Origin: Bryobacterales bacterium
Lineage (GTDB): Bacteria > Acidobacteriota > Terriglobia > Bryobacterales > UBA6623
Direction of reading: 5' to 3'
NCBI GenBank assembly: GCA_028819215.1
Contig: JAPPMG010000097.1
Span: 106,351 to 170,350 of the forward strand
Length of the DNA: 64,000 nt
Shown here piece by piece: positions 9,602-18,071 of this stretch. A program made the translations under genes and the position numbers. The notes under the pieces were generated by a model, which was given only the letters and a program-made list of their open reading frames with translations, had not been told where the DNA came from and did not search any database. Within the stretch, counting starts at the first letter, position 1. Every line of letters begins with the position of its first letter.

Positions 9602-10477
9602 ATGAAGCTGTTCCTGCGCCAAGTCACGTCTGCGTTGCGGCGACTCGATCCGGGCGAAGTGCGGGCTCAGGCGCAACAACCCGTCACCTTCGGCATTCTT
9701 GCCGCGGATGAGTCCTTCGTGGACGAAGTCCAAGAGCTCCTGTTCCCGCATCCGCATCCGCCCAACAGCGCCCGATTGCTGCTGGTGACGCAGGAGGCCG
9801 ACTTTGCGCGGGCGGATGTGGGCTTCTCGGAGTCCGGAGTGCCCCATCCCGCGCACTTTCACGTGCTGGACCCATGGGATCCGGGAAAGTCGATCGGGGC
9901 GCTGCTCGACGATGATCGCAACGAGGACTTGCTGCTTGCGCTTGCCGCGAACTTTCCAGGCTTGCGCCGGTCCGTGAGCGAGCGGCTGATCTGGAGAGTC
10001 TGTAAGGAGAACACGCTGTTCGCCGCTGCGACGTCGCTGCCAAACATCGTTCCTTCGGTGCTCAGCCTGCCTTGGACGATCGGCGAGTTCGCCTCAGACA
10101 CTGCATTCCTGACCATGAACCAGGTCCGACTCGCGCTCCTGTTGGCGGCTGCCCACGGCAAGCCCGTCGGCTACGACCGCCAGGCGATGCCGATCGCATC
10201 AATCCTCGCGTCGGCCATGGGCTGGAGGGCGTTGGCGCGCACCGCGGTTTCCAAGCTGCCCGCTGGCGGAGGGTTGGTCTCGAAGGGGCTGGTTGCGTTC
10301 GCTGGAACGTTCGCGCTGGGACGCGCATTGGAATACTGGTTCCAGCATGGCAGGCCGCTCGCGAAGGCTTCGGAGGCGGAGTACTACGCAGACGCTCTGC
10401 AGCGCGGGCGAAGCACGGTCGAGCGCATCGTGAAGAACGCCGTGTCGCTCTCGCGTCCCGCAGCGGGTTCGGCCTAG
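9602..10477 (+). CDS. Conserved protein of unknown function, membrane-associated C-terminus
   Basis: I do not recognise this 291-aa protein with confidence. The N-terminal ~90 residues look like a soluble alpha/beta segment (VTFGILAADESFVDEVQELL). The C-terminal half has hydrophobic stretches (MNQVRLALLLAAAHG, LVAFAGTFALGRALEYW) that resemble the DUF697/YcjF-type region of membrane-associated proteins; that likeness is tentative. A TATAAT hexamer at 9584-9589 lies 12 bases before the ATG. Divergent from hflX, 31 bases ahead of rsmD on the same strand, so possibly cotranscribed with it. Confidence 0.75.
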   Translation: MKLFLRQVTSALRRLDPGEVRAQAQQPVTFGILAADESFVDEVQELLFPHPHPPNSARLLLVTQEADFARADVGFSESGVPHPAHFHVLDPWDPGKSIGALLDDDRNEDLLLALAANFPGLRRSVSERLIWRVCKENTLFAAATSLPNIVPSVLSLPWTIGEFASDTAFLTMNQVRLALLLAAAHGKPVGYDRQAMPIASILASAMGWRALARTAVSKLPAGGGLVSKGLVAFAGTFALGRALEYWFQHGRPLAKASEAEYYADALQRGRSTVERIVKNAVSLSRPAAGSA

Positions 10478-10508
10478 CTTGGGCTGCCCGGCCTGATCGC
10501 GTGACCTG

Positions 10509-11060
10509 ATGCGAGTGATTGCCGGCAGGTTCCGCGGTCGCAGGTTGCTCTCCATGGAGGGCATGCAGACGCGCCCGATACTCGGACGAATGCGTCAGCG
10601 ACTGTTCGACATCCTGCAGGGCCAAGTCGAGGGCAGGGTATTCGCTGATCTGTATGCGGGAACGGGCTCGGTCGGCATCGAAGCGCTCAGCCGGGGAGCC
10701 AAAGCGGCCATGTTCGTCGAGTCAAGCACTCGAGCCGCGGGCCTAATACGGCGCAACCTCGAACTGGTCGGCGCAGCAGATCAGGCGCACGTTCGGCAGG
10801 CCCCGGTCAGCGAGGCGATCGACAAGCTTGACGCCGACATCTACTTCCTTGGTCCGCCCTACGAGGCTATCCGAGAGTACGCATCAACACTGGCTGCGCT
10901 TGCAAGGCGGCCGGCACAGTGGGTGATCGCGCAGCACCCGAAACAGCTAGTACTCGCCGAGCAGTATGGATCTCTGAGGAGGGTGCGGGTCGTCAGGGTG
11001 GGATCGAACTGCCTGTCGATGTTCCGGCACGAACTGCCGGAGTCGGATCCGACCGAGTGA
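10509..11060 (+). CDS. rsmD: 16S rRNA (guanine966-N2)-methyltransferase RsmD, altered catalytic motif
   Basis: MRVIAGRFRGRRL at the start, TRPILGRMRQRLFDIL, the SAM-binding FADLYAGTGSVGIEALSRGA and the ribosome-methylase layout identify RsmD, which methylates G966 of 16S rRNA. The length (183 aa) fits. The catalytic motif IV, normally [DN]PP[YF], reads GPPY at residues 115-118: codon GGT at 10851 where GAT would give the usual Asp. One base separates the two, so this is either a real substitution or an assembly error. RsmD often neighbours coaD, which is absent here. Confidence 0.9.
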   Translation: MRVIAGRFRGRRLLSMEGMQTRPILGRMRQRLFDILQGQVEGRVFADLYAGTGSVGIEALSRGAKAAMFVESSTRAAGLIRRNLELVGAADQAHVRQAPVSEAIDKLDADIYFLGPPYEAIREYASTLAALARRPAQWVIAQHPKQLVLAEQYGSLRRVRVVRVGSNCLSMFRHELPESDPTE

Positions 11061-11079
11061 GCGCCGCGGGCGCCAGGAG

Positions 11080-12423
11080 TTAGCCGGGAGCCTGTGTAGC
11101 TGCGTCCACGACCTCCTCAATCTGGTCGAAGACCCAGTCGATCTCGTCGTCGGTCACCACGTACGGCGGCATGAAGTAGACGATGCCCCCGTTCGGTCGC
11201 AAGAGCAAGTTGCGCTCTAGAAACAACGCTGCCATGCGCGGTCCGATATCGGCGAGGTAGCCTTCGCCGCCTGTTTCGAGTTCTAGGATTGCCACGCCCC
11301 CGATCTGGCGAGCGTCCTTGGTGTACTCGCGGCCAACCAGCGCTTGGAGCCTGCTGCGCATCTTGGATGAGATGCGGCTCACCCGTTCCAGCACGCCGTC
11401 GTTGTCGAAGATGTCCAGGCCAGCGAGCGCAACCGCGCAGCCCAAGGGATTGGCCGTGAAGGAATGGCCGTGGAAGAAGGTCTTGCTGCGGTCATCGCTC
11501 AGGAACGCCTCGTAGACCGCATCGGAGGCTACGGTGACGGACAGCGGTAGATATCCGGCAGTGAGCCCTTTGGACAGGCACATCAGGTCGGGCTCGATCG
11601 GGCCGTGCTCGCACGCGAACATCTTTCCTGTGCGCCCGAATCCCGTCATCACTTCGTCGGCGATTAACAAGAGCCCGTAGCGGTCGCACAGCTCCCGCAA
11701 CATGCGCAGCATCTGGGGCTTCCAGACCAGCATTCCTCCTGCGGCCTGCAACATTGGCTCGACGATCACTGCCGCGATCTCGTCGTAGCGGGATCGCAGC
11801 AGGTCTTCGAATTCGGTTAGCGCAGCGGTGGCGCTTCCGCCATTGGCCGGATCCAGGGAAGCGAGATAGTCCTGCGGCACGGCGACCCGCTCGACGTGGA
11901 ACAAGAGCGGTGCGTAGCTGGCCGTAAACAGGGAATCGTGGCTGGCGGACATGGCGCCGACCGTGTCCCCGTGGTAGGCGTGCTTGAGGGCCAGGAAGGT
12001 ACGGCGCTGGTGCTCGCCGCGATTGGTCCAGTACTGGTAGGCCATCTTCAGAGCGATCTCGACGGAGGTCGAGCCGTTGTCGGAGAAGAAGACCTTGTTC
12101 AGGTTTCGCGGCAGCTTGGCCAGCAGCCTCTCGGCGAGTTCGACAGCCGGCGGGTGCGTGCAGCCCGCGAACATGACGTGCTCGAGGCGCTGTGCCTGCT
12201 CGGCCAATGCCTGGCTGACCTTGGGGTTGCAGTGCCCGTGGACGTTGACCCACCACGATGAGATCCCGTCCAATACGCGCCGCCCGTCTTCGGTGATCAG
12301 GTAGGCACCGTCTCCGCCAACAATCGGCAGCGGGTCCGGTGCGGTCTTCATTTGCGTGAACGGGTGCCAGATGCAAGCCCGGTCCCTTGCCACGAGCGAG
12401 GCCATCGTGCTAGCGTAACCCAT
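11080..12423 (-). CDS. bioA: Adenosylmethionine-8-amino-7-oxononanoate aminotransferase
   Basis: Class-III PLP aminotransferase of biotin synthesis (KAPA to DAPA with SAM as amino donor). Hallmarks of BioA: IWHPFTQM near residue 18, DGISSWWVNVHGH (52-64), Asp256 in IADEVMTGFGRTG and the PLP lysine Lys285 in LSKGLTAG. Length 447 aa. No other bio genes are present, so the pathway must be scattered. The first ATG follows a GGGAGG ribosome site directly; Met7 (12405) is the other possible start. Only 17 bases separate this start from the divergent M24 peptidase. Confidence 0.95.
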   Translation of the reverse strand: MGYASTMASLVARDRACIWHPFTQMKTAPDPLPIVGGDGAYLITEDGRRVLDGISSWWVNVHGHCNPKVSQALAEQAQRLEHVMFAGCTHPPAVELAERLLAKLPRNLNKVFFSDNGSTSVEIALKMAYQYWTNRGEHQRRTFLALKHAYHGDTVGAMSASHDSLFTASYAPLLFHVERVAVPQDYLASLDPANGGSATAALTEFEDLLRSRYDEIAAVIVEPMLQAAGGMLVWKPQMLRMLRELCDRYGLLLIADEVMTGFGRTGKMFACEHGPIEPDLMCLSKGLTAGYLPLSVTVASDAVYEAFLSDDRSKTFFHGHSFTANPLGCAVALAGLDIFDNDGVLERVSRISSKMRSRLQALVGREYTKDARQIGGVAILELETGGEGYLADIGPRMAALFLERNLLLRPNGGIVYFMPPYVVTDDEIDWVFDQIEEVVDAATQAPG

Positions 12424-12440
12424 CCTCCCGGCTAGGCCTC

Positions 12441-13757
12441 ATGCTCGGAAAATCGATGCTCCGTAACGCCCGCTCAGCAGGCAAGTCCCATTTCAGGCTG
12501 ACATTGCCAGCCCTTTTCCTTGCGCTGCCGCTCGGCGCTGCCGGCGGTGGCACTGCGGTCAGCGCAGACGTGCTCCGCGAGCGCGTGGAAAGGCTGCTCC
12601 CGAGCGCCATGGAGACCCACGACATCGACCTGTGGCTAGTCTTTACCCGGGAAGAGGCTGCCGACCCGCTGGCCGCAGACCTCGGCGGCGGTGATGCGGT
12701 CGCCCGCATGGCGCTGCTCTTCGACCGCTCCAAGGAAGGGCTGCGCAAGACGGCCATCGCTGCCAGCTACGATGTCGTGCCGCTGGAGGAGACAGGCATC
12801 TACGACGAGGTGCTCAGTTACAAGAGCGAGGGCATCAAGCCTCACCTCAAGAAGTTCGTCACTGCACTTGACCCCCAACGGATCGCCGTGAACGTCTCGC
12901 GCGACATGCCTATCGCTGACGGGTTGACCGCCGGGATGCGCAACTATCTGGAGGAGGTCTTGGGCCAAGCCATCGTGGCCCGGTTCGTGTCCTCAGAACC
13001 GTTGGTCGCTTCATTCCGCGGGAGACGGTTGCCCTCCGAAGTGGAGATCTTGCGCGAGGCGGCACGGCACACCGACAGGTTCATCCGGAACGCGCTATCG
13101 CGAGCAGTGATCACGCCGGGCGTGACCTCGGAAATCGATGTCGGCGCATATCTGCGATCACAAACGGCCGAACTCGGGGCCACCGTGCCCTTCATCAGCG
13201 TGGTTGCCGGGCCGGCCCGGGGGCACTCCGACCCGAGCGACCGGGTCATCCAGCCCGGGGACTTGGTGCGAATCGACTTTGGCATCACGCTGAACGGGTA
13301 TTCGACCGACCTGCAGCGCACCGCCTATGTCCTGCGAGAGGGAGAGAGCGAGGCTCCGCCTCAGATCTTGAAGATGTGGGAAACCGCCCGCAAGGCAGCC
13401 GATCTGCAGATTGCCGCGATGAAGCCCGGCGTGTCCGGCAACGAGATCGACGCGATCGCTCGCCGGACGTTCGAACAGGCCGGCTTCGAGGGGCCGCCAC
13501 ACGGCACCGGCCATGCGATTGGATTCGCCGTGCATGACGTGGGGCCGTTGCTCGGGCCCGACTGGCCCGAGCGCTATGGCACCACCGTCTTCTTGAAGAT
13601 GGAGGAGGACCAGACGTTCGCGGTCGAGCCGATTCTGTACGCACCTTACGAGGGCATGGGAGAGATCAACATCGGCCTTGAGGAAGACGTAGTGATCACC
13701 AGCAGCGGTGCCGAGATGCTGCACGAACCGCTGGCCGATCTGATCCTGATTCGGTAA
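12441..13757 (+). CDS. Exported M24-family peptidase (Xaa-Pro aminopeptidase-like)
   Basis: A creatinase/aminopeptidase-P fold protein: creatinase N-domain from ~residue 50 to 190, then the pita-bread catalytic domain. The five metal ligands are visible as Asp in VRIDFGI, Asp in YSTDLQRTA, His in GTGHAIGFAVHD, Glu in FAVEPILY and Glu in GLEEDVVI. The N-terminus is a basic segment followed by LTLPALFLALPLGAAGGG, a likely signal peptide, so it probably trims Xaa-Pro peptides in the periplasm. 438 aa. Confidence 0.9.
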   Translation: MLGKSMLRNARSAGKSHFRLTLPALFLALPLGAAGGGTAVSADVLRERVERLLPSAMETHDIDLWLVFTREEAADPLAADLGGGDAVARMALLFDRSKEGLRKTAIAASYDVVPLEETGIYDEVLSYKSEGIKPHLKKFVTALDPQRIAVNVSRDMPIADGLTAGMRNYLEEVLGQAIVARFVSSEPLVASFRGRRLPSEVEILREAARHTDRFIRNALSRAVITPGVTSEIDVGAYLRSQTAELGATVPFISVVAGPARGHSDPSDRVIQPGDLVRIDFGITLNGYSTDLQRTAYVLREGESEAPPQILKMWETARKAADLQIAAMKPGVSGNEIDAIARRTFEQAGFEGPPHGTGHAIGFAVHDVGPLLGPDWPERYGTTVFLKMEEDQTFAVEPILYAPYEGMGEINIGLEEDVVITSSGAEMLHEPLADLILIR

Positions 13758-13907
13758 CAGAGGCGAGTCCGGGCTTTGCCTCACGCTATCTGGCACTGCC
13801 CCGTGCCGGAACTGACCTCACAAGCGGAATCGTTCTCCGCTTTGACGCGGGCTAGCTGGCCCGCCGCAGTCCGATTACCTACGGTCCTGACGGTAGGACT
13901 TTCGGCC

Positions 13908-14378
13908 CTAGCCCTTCACGATCTCCGGAACATGCTCGACCGGAAAGTTCACGGATCGGGCGATAAAGCACATGGCATTGGCCCGTTCGTGCAAGCGCAT
14001 GGCGGTTTCGGCGCAGCTGTCGCCGGCAATGGTCACCTCCGGCCGCAGCGTCACTTTCTCGAATTCGGCGGAGCCGTCTGGATTGACCCGCATCACGCCC
14101 TCGGCAACATCCCGGTACGCCGTGACTGCAACTTTGCCGACCGCGCATAGGTGAAGGTACCAGAGCATGTGACAGGCCGACAGCGAGGCCACTAGCAGGT
14201 CCTCAGGATTGTGCTGCTTCGAATCGCCGACATATGCGGGATCGGCAGAGCCCCGCACGATTTGCTTTCCGGGGCACGCGATGTCATAGTGACGCGCATA
14301 TCCCTTGTAGGAGCGGGTGCCCTCGCCCAAGTTGCCTGTCCACGTCAAGGTCGCCGTGTATCTGTGTTCGCGTGCCAT
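13908..14378 (-). CDS. OsmC/Ohr-family peroxiredoxin-like protein
   Basis: OsmC-fold thiol peroxidase that reduces organic hydroperoxides. The two redox cysteines are Cys69 in SLSACHMLWYLH and Cys137 in ANAMCFIARS, at the normal spacing. 156 aa, cytosolic. The sequence LGEGTRSYKGYARHY is typical of the OsmC subgroup rather than Ohr. A perfect 10-bp palindrome lies just before the start codon and might be its operator. Confidence 0.92.
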   Translation of the reverse strand: MAREHRYTATLTWTGNLGEGTRSYKGYARHYDIACPGKQIVRGSADPAYVGDSKQHNPEDLLVASLSACHMLWYLHLCAVGKVAVTAYRDVAEGVMRVNPDGSAEFEKVTLRPEVTIAGDSCAETAMRLHERANAMCFIARSVNFPVEHVPEIVKG

Positions 14379-14385
14379 TCTTCGC

Positions 14386-14395
14386 TCACATGTGA
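14386..14395. promoter_or_regulatory. 10-bp perfect palindrome upstream of osmC-like gene
   Basis: TCACATGTGA lies seven bases upstream of the OsmC start codon, a position where a bound regulator would block transcription or translation initiation. The regulator is not in the window. A 10-mer palindrome can occur by chance. Confidence 0.3.
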
Positions 14396-14612
14396 TTCAT
14401 CGGCAAGCCAGGCGCTTCCCGGATTGCTCCGAAGTTCCGGCACCCGATCAGCCATTATCGTCCCGCCTCGGAGGGGGCCAGCCATGCGGGATGCAACGAA
14501 GCTGGCTTGCTCAGACATTCGCAGCACTTCCGAACCACACGATTCGGACCACTACGGCCGGAGACGCTAGCTGCTGGGGAGCCGTGCCATCCGTGTGCCG
14601 CGTCCAAGGTGC

Positions 14613-16139
14613 CTAGTTCACAGCAGTAGGCTGTTGGAGCACCCTCGCGGCGGCATTGAGGCGCGTTTGATAGTAGCTGTCCACGCGCTGGCGCATCTCT
14701 TCGGAGAAGGCCGGATCGAGCGACGGGTCGGCCGTCTCGCGGCGCCACTCCTCCAAGGCGGCTTGCATCCGTTGCAGTGCCTCTGCATGCTCCGGGTCGC
14801 CGGCGACATTCCTGAATTCCCAAGGATCTGCTTCCAAGTCGTACAACTCGAACTCGGGAGGTTTGGCGAAGGTGTCGAAGGCTTGCCGGACCGGCGTTCC
14901 CGCATAGCGCTCATCGCGAGAGGCCAAGTAGCCCAAGTCGCCGTCGATCCGAATGCTCGGGCTTTCCGCCGGCGCCAGCAGGTTGTGGATCAGCTTGTAG
15001 CGGCCGTCACGAATCGCCCGTCGCGGAAACCAAGGCGCGCCGTGCATGTGGAACTCCCCGACGAGGTACTCGCGCCAAGGGGCTTCCGCATCTTCTAGGA
15101 CGGGTCGCAGCGACATCCCTTGCATTTCGACCGCAGCGGGGACGCCGGTCGCGTCCAGGATCGTGGGCAGGATGTCGACCGTCGAGACCATTGCTTGGCT
15201 TCGCGCGGGTTTCGAGACGCCGGGCCACCGGACGAGGAATGGCACCCGCAGGCCCGCTTCGTAGACCGTCGTCTTGCCGCGGTCGAATGGCGGGCCGTGA
15301 TCGCCGGTCAGGATGACCAAGGTGTCGTCGGAGTGACCCAGCCGCTCGAGGGACTCGAGCAGCAGCCCGACGCCGACATCGACGCGCAGCACTTCGTTGT
15401 AGTAGCCGGCGACTCGCTTGCGCTGCTCCGGAGTGTCGATTCCTTGGAATGGAAAGACCGTCTTCTCGCTCGGCTCGACCAAGGTGGCGGGAATGCCCTC
15501 GTGCTGGTCCAAGAACGTCCAGTCCGACGTTATTTCACCTGTCTGGGGGTCGCGCTCGCGATAGGCGTGCGGGTCGGTGTAGTTCACCATCAGAAAGAAG
15601 GGATCCTCGGCTCCGCCACTCATGAATACTTCGGCCTCCGCGGCCATTCCGGCCACGTCGCGAGCGTTCACCTGCGAACGGAGGTCCCACAGGAAGCGGT
15701 CGGTGGGGTCGACATGCAGCTTGCCGATGATGCCGGTCCGGTAGCCGGCTCGCTTGAGTATGTTCGGCATCGTGGCGTCGTGCAGGTGCGGGTGCAGGCT
15801 GAAATCGGAGGCGTTGGTAAGCCCGAACTGCCCGTTGCTGTGCACGTAGAGGCCGGTGAACATGGCGCTCCGTGAGGGGCTGCACGACGCTTGCGCCACG
15901 TAGGCGACTTCAAACAGCGCCCCGCTCGCGCCGAGAGCGTCGAGGTTGGGGGTTTCGATGACCTGGTCGCCGTAGCTGCTCAGCTGTAGCCCGAGGTCAT
16001 CCGCAGTGATCAGCAGTACGTTGAGACGCGAGGGCTGATCGACCGTCGCCGGAGAGCATCCGAGGGCTCCGGCCAGAAGGCATGCCAAGGCACTCCACTG
16101 CCCGAAACGCGAAAATCTGGAGAGGGGTAAGCGCTGCAC
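14613..16139 (-). CDS. Sulfatase, sulfamidase-like lipoprotein
   Basis: S1-family (formylglycine) sulfatase. From the GTG at 16139, which follows an AGGTG ribosome site and opens a lipoprotein signal with lipobox ALGC (Cys28), the protein is 508 aa. Asp47-Asp48 in LLITADDLG bind calcium; Cys86 in ASCSPSRSAMFTG is the residue converted to formylglycine; GKLHVDP and LTGDHGPPFDRGKTTVYEAG complete the active site. The last motif is characteristic of heparan N-sulfatases (SGSH-like, S1_8). Probably outer-membrane or periplasmic. Divergent from a second sulfatase of the same type. The open frame continues upstream to 16385 but overlaps the divergent promoter. Confidence 0.9.
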   Translation of the reverse strand: MQRLPLSRFSRFGQWSALACLLAGALGCSPATVDQPSRLNVLLITADDLGLQLSSYGDQVIETPNLDALGASGALFEVAYVAQASCSPSRSAMFTGLYVHSNGQFGLTNASDFSLHPHLHDATMPNILKRAGYRTGIIGKLHVDPTDRFLWDLRSQVNARDVAGMAAEAEVFMSGGAEDPFFLMVNYTDPHAYRERDPQTGEITSDWTFLDQHEGIPATLVEPSEKTVFPFQGIDTPEQRKRVAGYYNEVLRVDVGVGLLLESLERLGHSDDTLVILTGDHGPPFDRGKTTVYEAGLRVPFLVRWPGVSKPARSQAMVSTVDILPTILDATGVPAAVEMQGMSLRPVLEDAEAPWREYLVGEFHMHGAPWFPRRAIRDGRYKLIHNLLAPAESPSIRIDGDLGYLASRDERYAGTPVRQAFDTFAKPPEFELYDLEADPWEFRNVAGDPEHAEALQRMQAALEEWRRETADPSLDPAFSEEMRQRVDSYYQTRLNAAARVLQQPTAVN

Positions 16140-16330
16140 GGTAGTCACCTGTTGGAACGGCGATCTCAGAACGGGAGTCCCTTCCCTCGGCTGCGTAAGC
16201 GTGCCTGGAGCCCCTCGCCTGTGCGCCAGTCTCGTAGCTAGGATAGGCGATCCTGCCCCTGAAAGTTCTGCGTTCCGCCGGTGGCCTGCCGGACAGGTGC
16301 CAGCCGCCCGGCTGCCACAATCTCCGTGAC

Positions 16331-16336
16331 TATAAT
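16331..16336 (+). promoter_or_regulatory. -10 box TATAAT directly before a sulfatase start
   Basis: A consensus TATAAT ends seven bases before the ATG at 16344, putting the predicted transcription start at or next to the start codon. No recognisable -35 hexamer at 16-18 bp. Confidence 0.5.
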
Positions 16337-16343
16337 CCAGAGA

Positions 16344-17750
16344 ATGTTCTTCGGCTTGCTCGTCTTGGTGGCGGTGCTGGCGCACGATGCCCTAGCCCAG
16401 CCCACCAACATTTTGATCTTCATCGCCGACGACCAAGGGGAGGGGGACCTGTCCGTGTACGGCCATCCCACCCTGCACACTCCGAATATTGACCGGCTTG
16501 CTCGTGAGGGCATGCGCTTCGACAACGCCCTCCTGACGATCTCCTCCTGTAGCCCGTCGCGATCGAGCATATTGACCGGCCGCTACCCGCACTCGACCGG
16601 GGCCGAGGACCTGCATATGCCGTTGCCGGCCGACCAGACGACCATGGCTCGCCGCCTCCGCCGCGAGAACTACTACAACATGTCTGTCGGCAAGTGGCAT
16701 CTCGGGGACGCCGAGCAGAGGCACTGGGACGTTGTCGTCGACTGCGCCGGCAGGGAGACCGCCGTCGAAGCGATCAAGGCACTCTCAGGACGGCCCATGG
16801 ACCGGCCGTTCTTCTTCTGGGTCGCCTCCAAGGATCCGCACCGTCCGTTCGATGAGAACGCCATTCCCAATCCGCACAGACCTGCCGACGTGGTCGTTCC
16901 TCCCTACCTGCCGGACCACCCGCTCATTCGGCAGGATCTCGCGCTTTACTACGACGAGGTGACGCGGTTCGACTCGCACGTCGGGGAAATCGTGGCGGAA
17001 CTGAGCCGGCAGGGCGTCCTCGACTCGACCCTGATTGCTTACGTTTCCGACAACGGCATGCCCTTTCCCCGTGCCAAGACGACGCTCTACGACTCCGGCA
17101 TCCGGACCCCCATGATCGTCCGGCTTCCGGGAACGGTCCCTGCGGGAAGCGTGCAGAAGGGCTTGTTCAGCGTTGTAGACCTCGCTTCCACCCTGCTTGA
17201 CGTGGCTGGGTACGGGCTCGACTCAGCGCAGGGCGCCAGCGCAGCCGCCATGCTGCGGAATCCGGAAGCTCCGGGTCGCGAGGCGATCTACGCCGAGGCC
17301 AACTGGCACGACTTTGAGCAGTTCACCCGGGCTGTCCGAACCGAGCGTTTCCTGCTGGTCCGGAACTACTACTGGGAGAAGCCGCTGTGGAACAGCGTCG
17401 ATTCCATCAACTCCATCACTTGGTCCGGCTACATCCAAGCGCAGCGCGCCGGACGGCTGACTGAGGCTCAGGAGTTTCTCTTTCGGGAGCCCCGTCCGTA
17501 CGAGGAGTTGTACGACCTCCAGGTCGACCCGATGTCGCTGCGCAATCTCTCGGGCGAGCCGGCCTATGCGGCCGAGCTGAACCGCCTTCGGACACTTCTG
17601 GACAATTGGCGCGTTGACACCGAAGACGCCATGCCCCCGGAGCCCCGTCGGGACGGTTGGACGCGTGACGGAGCGCCGCTGCCGCACAACCACCCTTGGT
17701 ACGAGCGATATATCGAGGCCGGCGGGCGGAGCAGCTTCGAAAGGTTCTAG
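16344..17750 (+). CDS. Sulfatase, sulfamidase-like, secreted
   Basis: 468-aa S1 sulfatase with a signal peptide (MFFGLLVLVAVLAHDALAQ). Metal Asp29-Asp30 in LIFIADDQG, formylglycine Cys69 in SSCSPSRSSILTGR, then SVGKWHLGD and SDNGMPFPRAKTTLYDSG, the last again typical of N-sulfoglucosamine sulfohydrolases. The start ATG was chosen because it begins the signal peptide and follows TATAAT; the frame is open back to 16281. It is followed by a TonB-type barrel gene, an arrangement seen in polysaccharide-use loci. Confidence 0.92.
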   Translation: MFFGLLVLVAVLAHDALAQPTNILIFIADDQGEGDLSVYGHPTLHTPNIDRLAREGMRFDNALLTISSCSPSRSSILTGRYPHSTGAEDLHMPLPADQTTMARRLRRENYYNMSVGKWHLGDAEQRHWDVVVDCAGRETAVEAIKALSGRPMDRPFFFWVASKDPHRPFDENAIPNPHRPADVVVPPYLPDHPLIRQDLALYYDEVTRFDSHVGEIVAELSRQGVLDSTLIAYVSDNGMPFPRAKTTLYDSGIRTPMIVRLPGTVPAGSVQKGLFSVVDLASTLLDVAGYGLDSAQGASAAAMLRNPEAPGREAIYAEANWHDFEQFTRAVRTERFLLVRNYYWEKPLWNSVDSINSITWSGYIQAQRAGRLTEAQEFLFREPRPYEELYDLQVDPMSLRNLSGEPAYAAELNRLRTLLDNWRVDTEDAMPPEPRRDGWTRDGAPLPHNHPWYERYIEAGGRSSFERF

Positions 17751-18071
17751 GCTGGATTTCTCCGTGCAATGTGGAGCGGCGCGTTCTCCTAGCGGGCGCG
17801 AAGCCCACTCAACGAAGTTCGGAAGCGGTCATCATCCCGTTTGCCTCGATATCGGAGATGGGTCCTCTGGACTGCTGGTAGGGTTTCGGAATGAGCGGGA
17901 TCGCCGAGGGATCGGATTCAATCCTCTCCCGACCCGTCGTATACTCTCCGGCAGCAATTCTCAAATCGGACTGTTGGGGTGGCAGGCACATTTTTTCACT
18001 GCGAACCGAATTCCTACGCAGAGTGGAAGCGAAGTTCGCACTCTCCGAGGCGGCGCGCGAAGAATGCCAGT
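17751..18071. other. Intergenic region upstream of TonB-type barrel
   Basis: No gene seen. A plausible promoter is TTCAAT (17917-17922), 17 bases, then TATACT (17940-17945), which would give a leader of roughly 120 bases before the GTG at 18072. The -35 matches consensus at only three positions. Confidence 0.35.
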
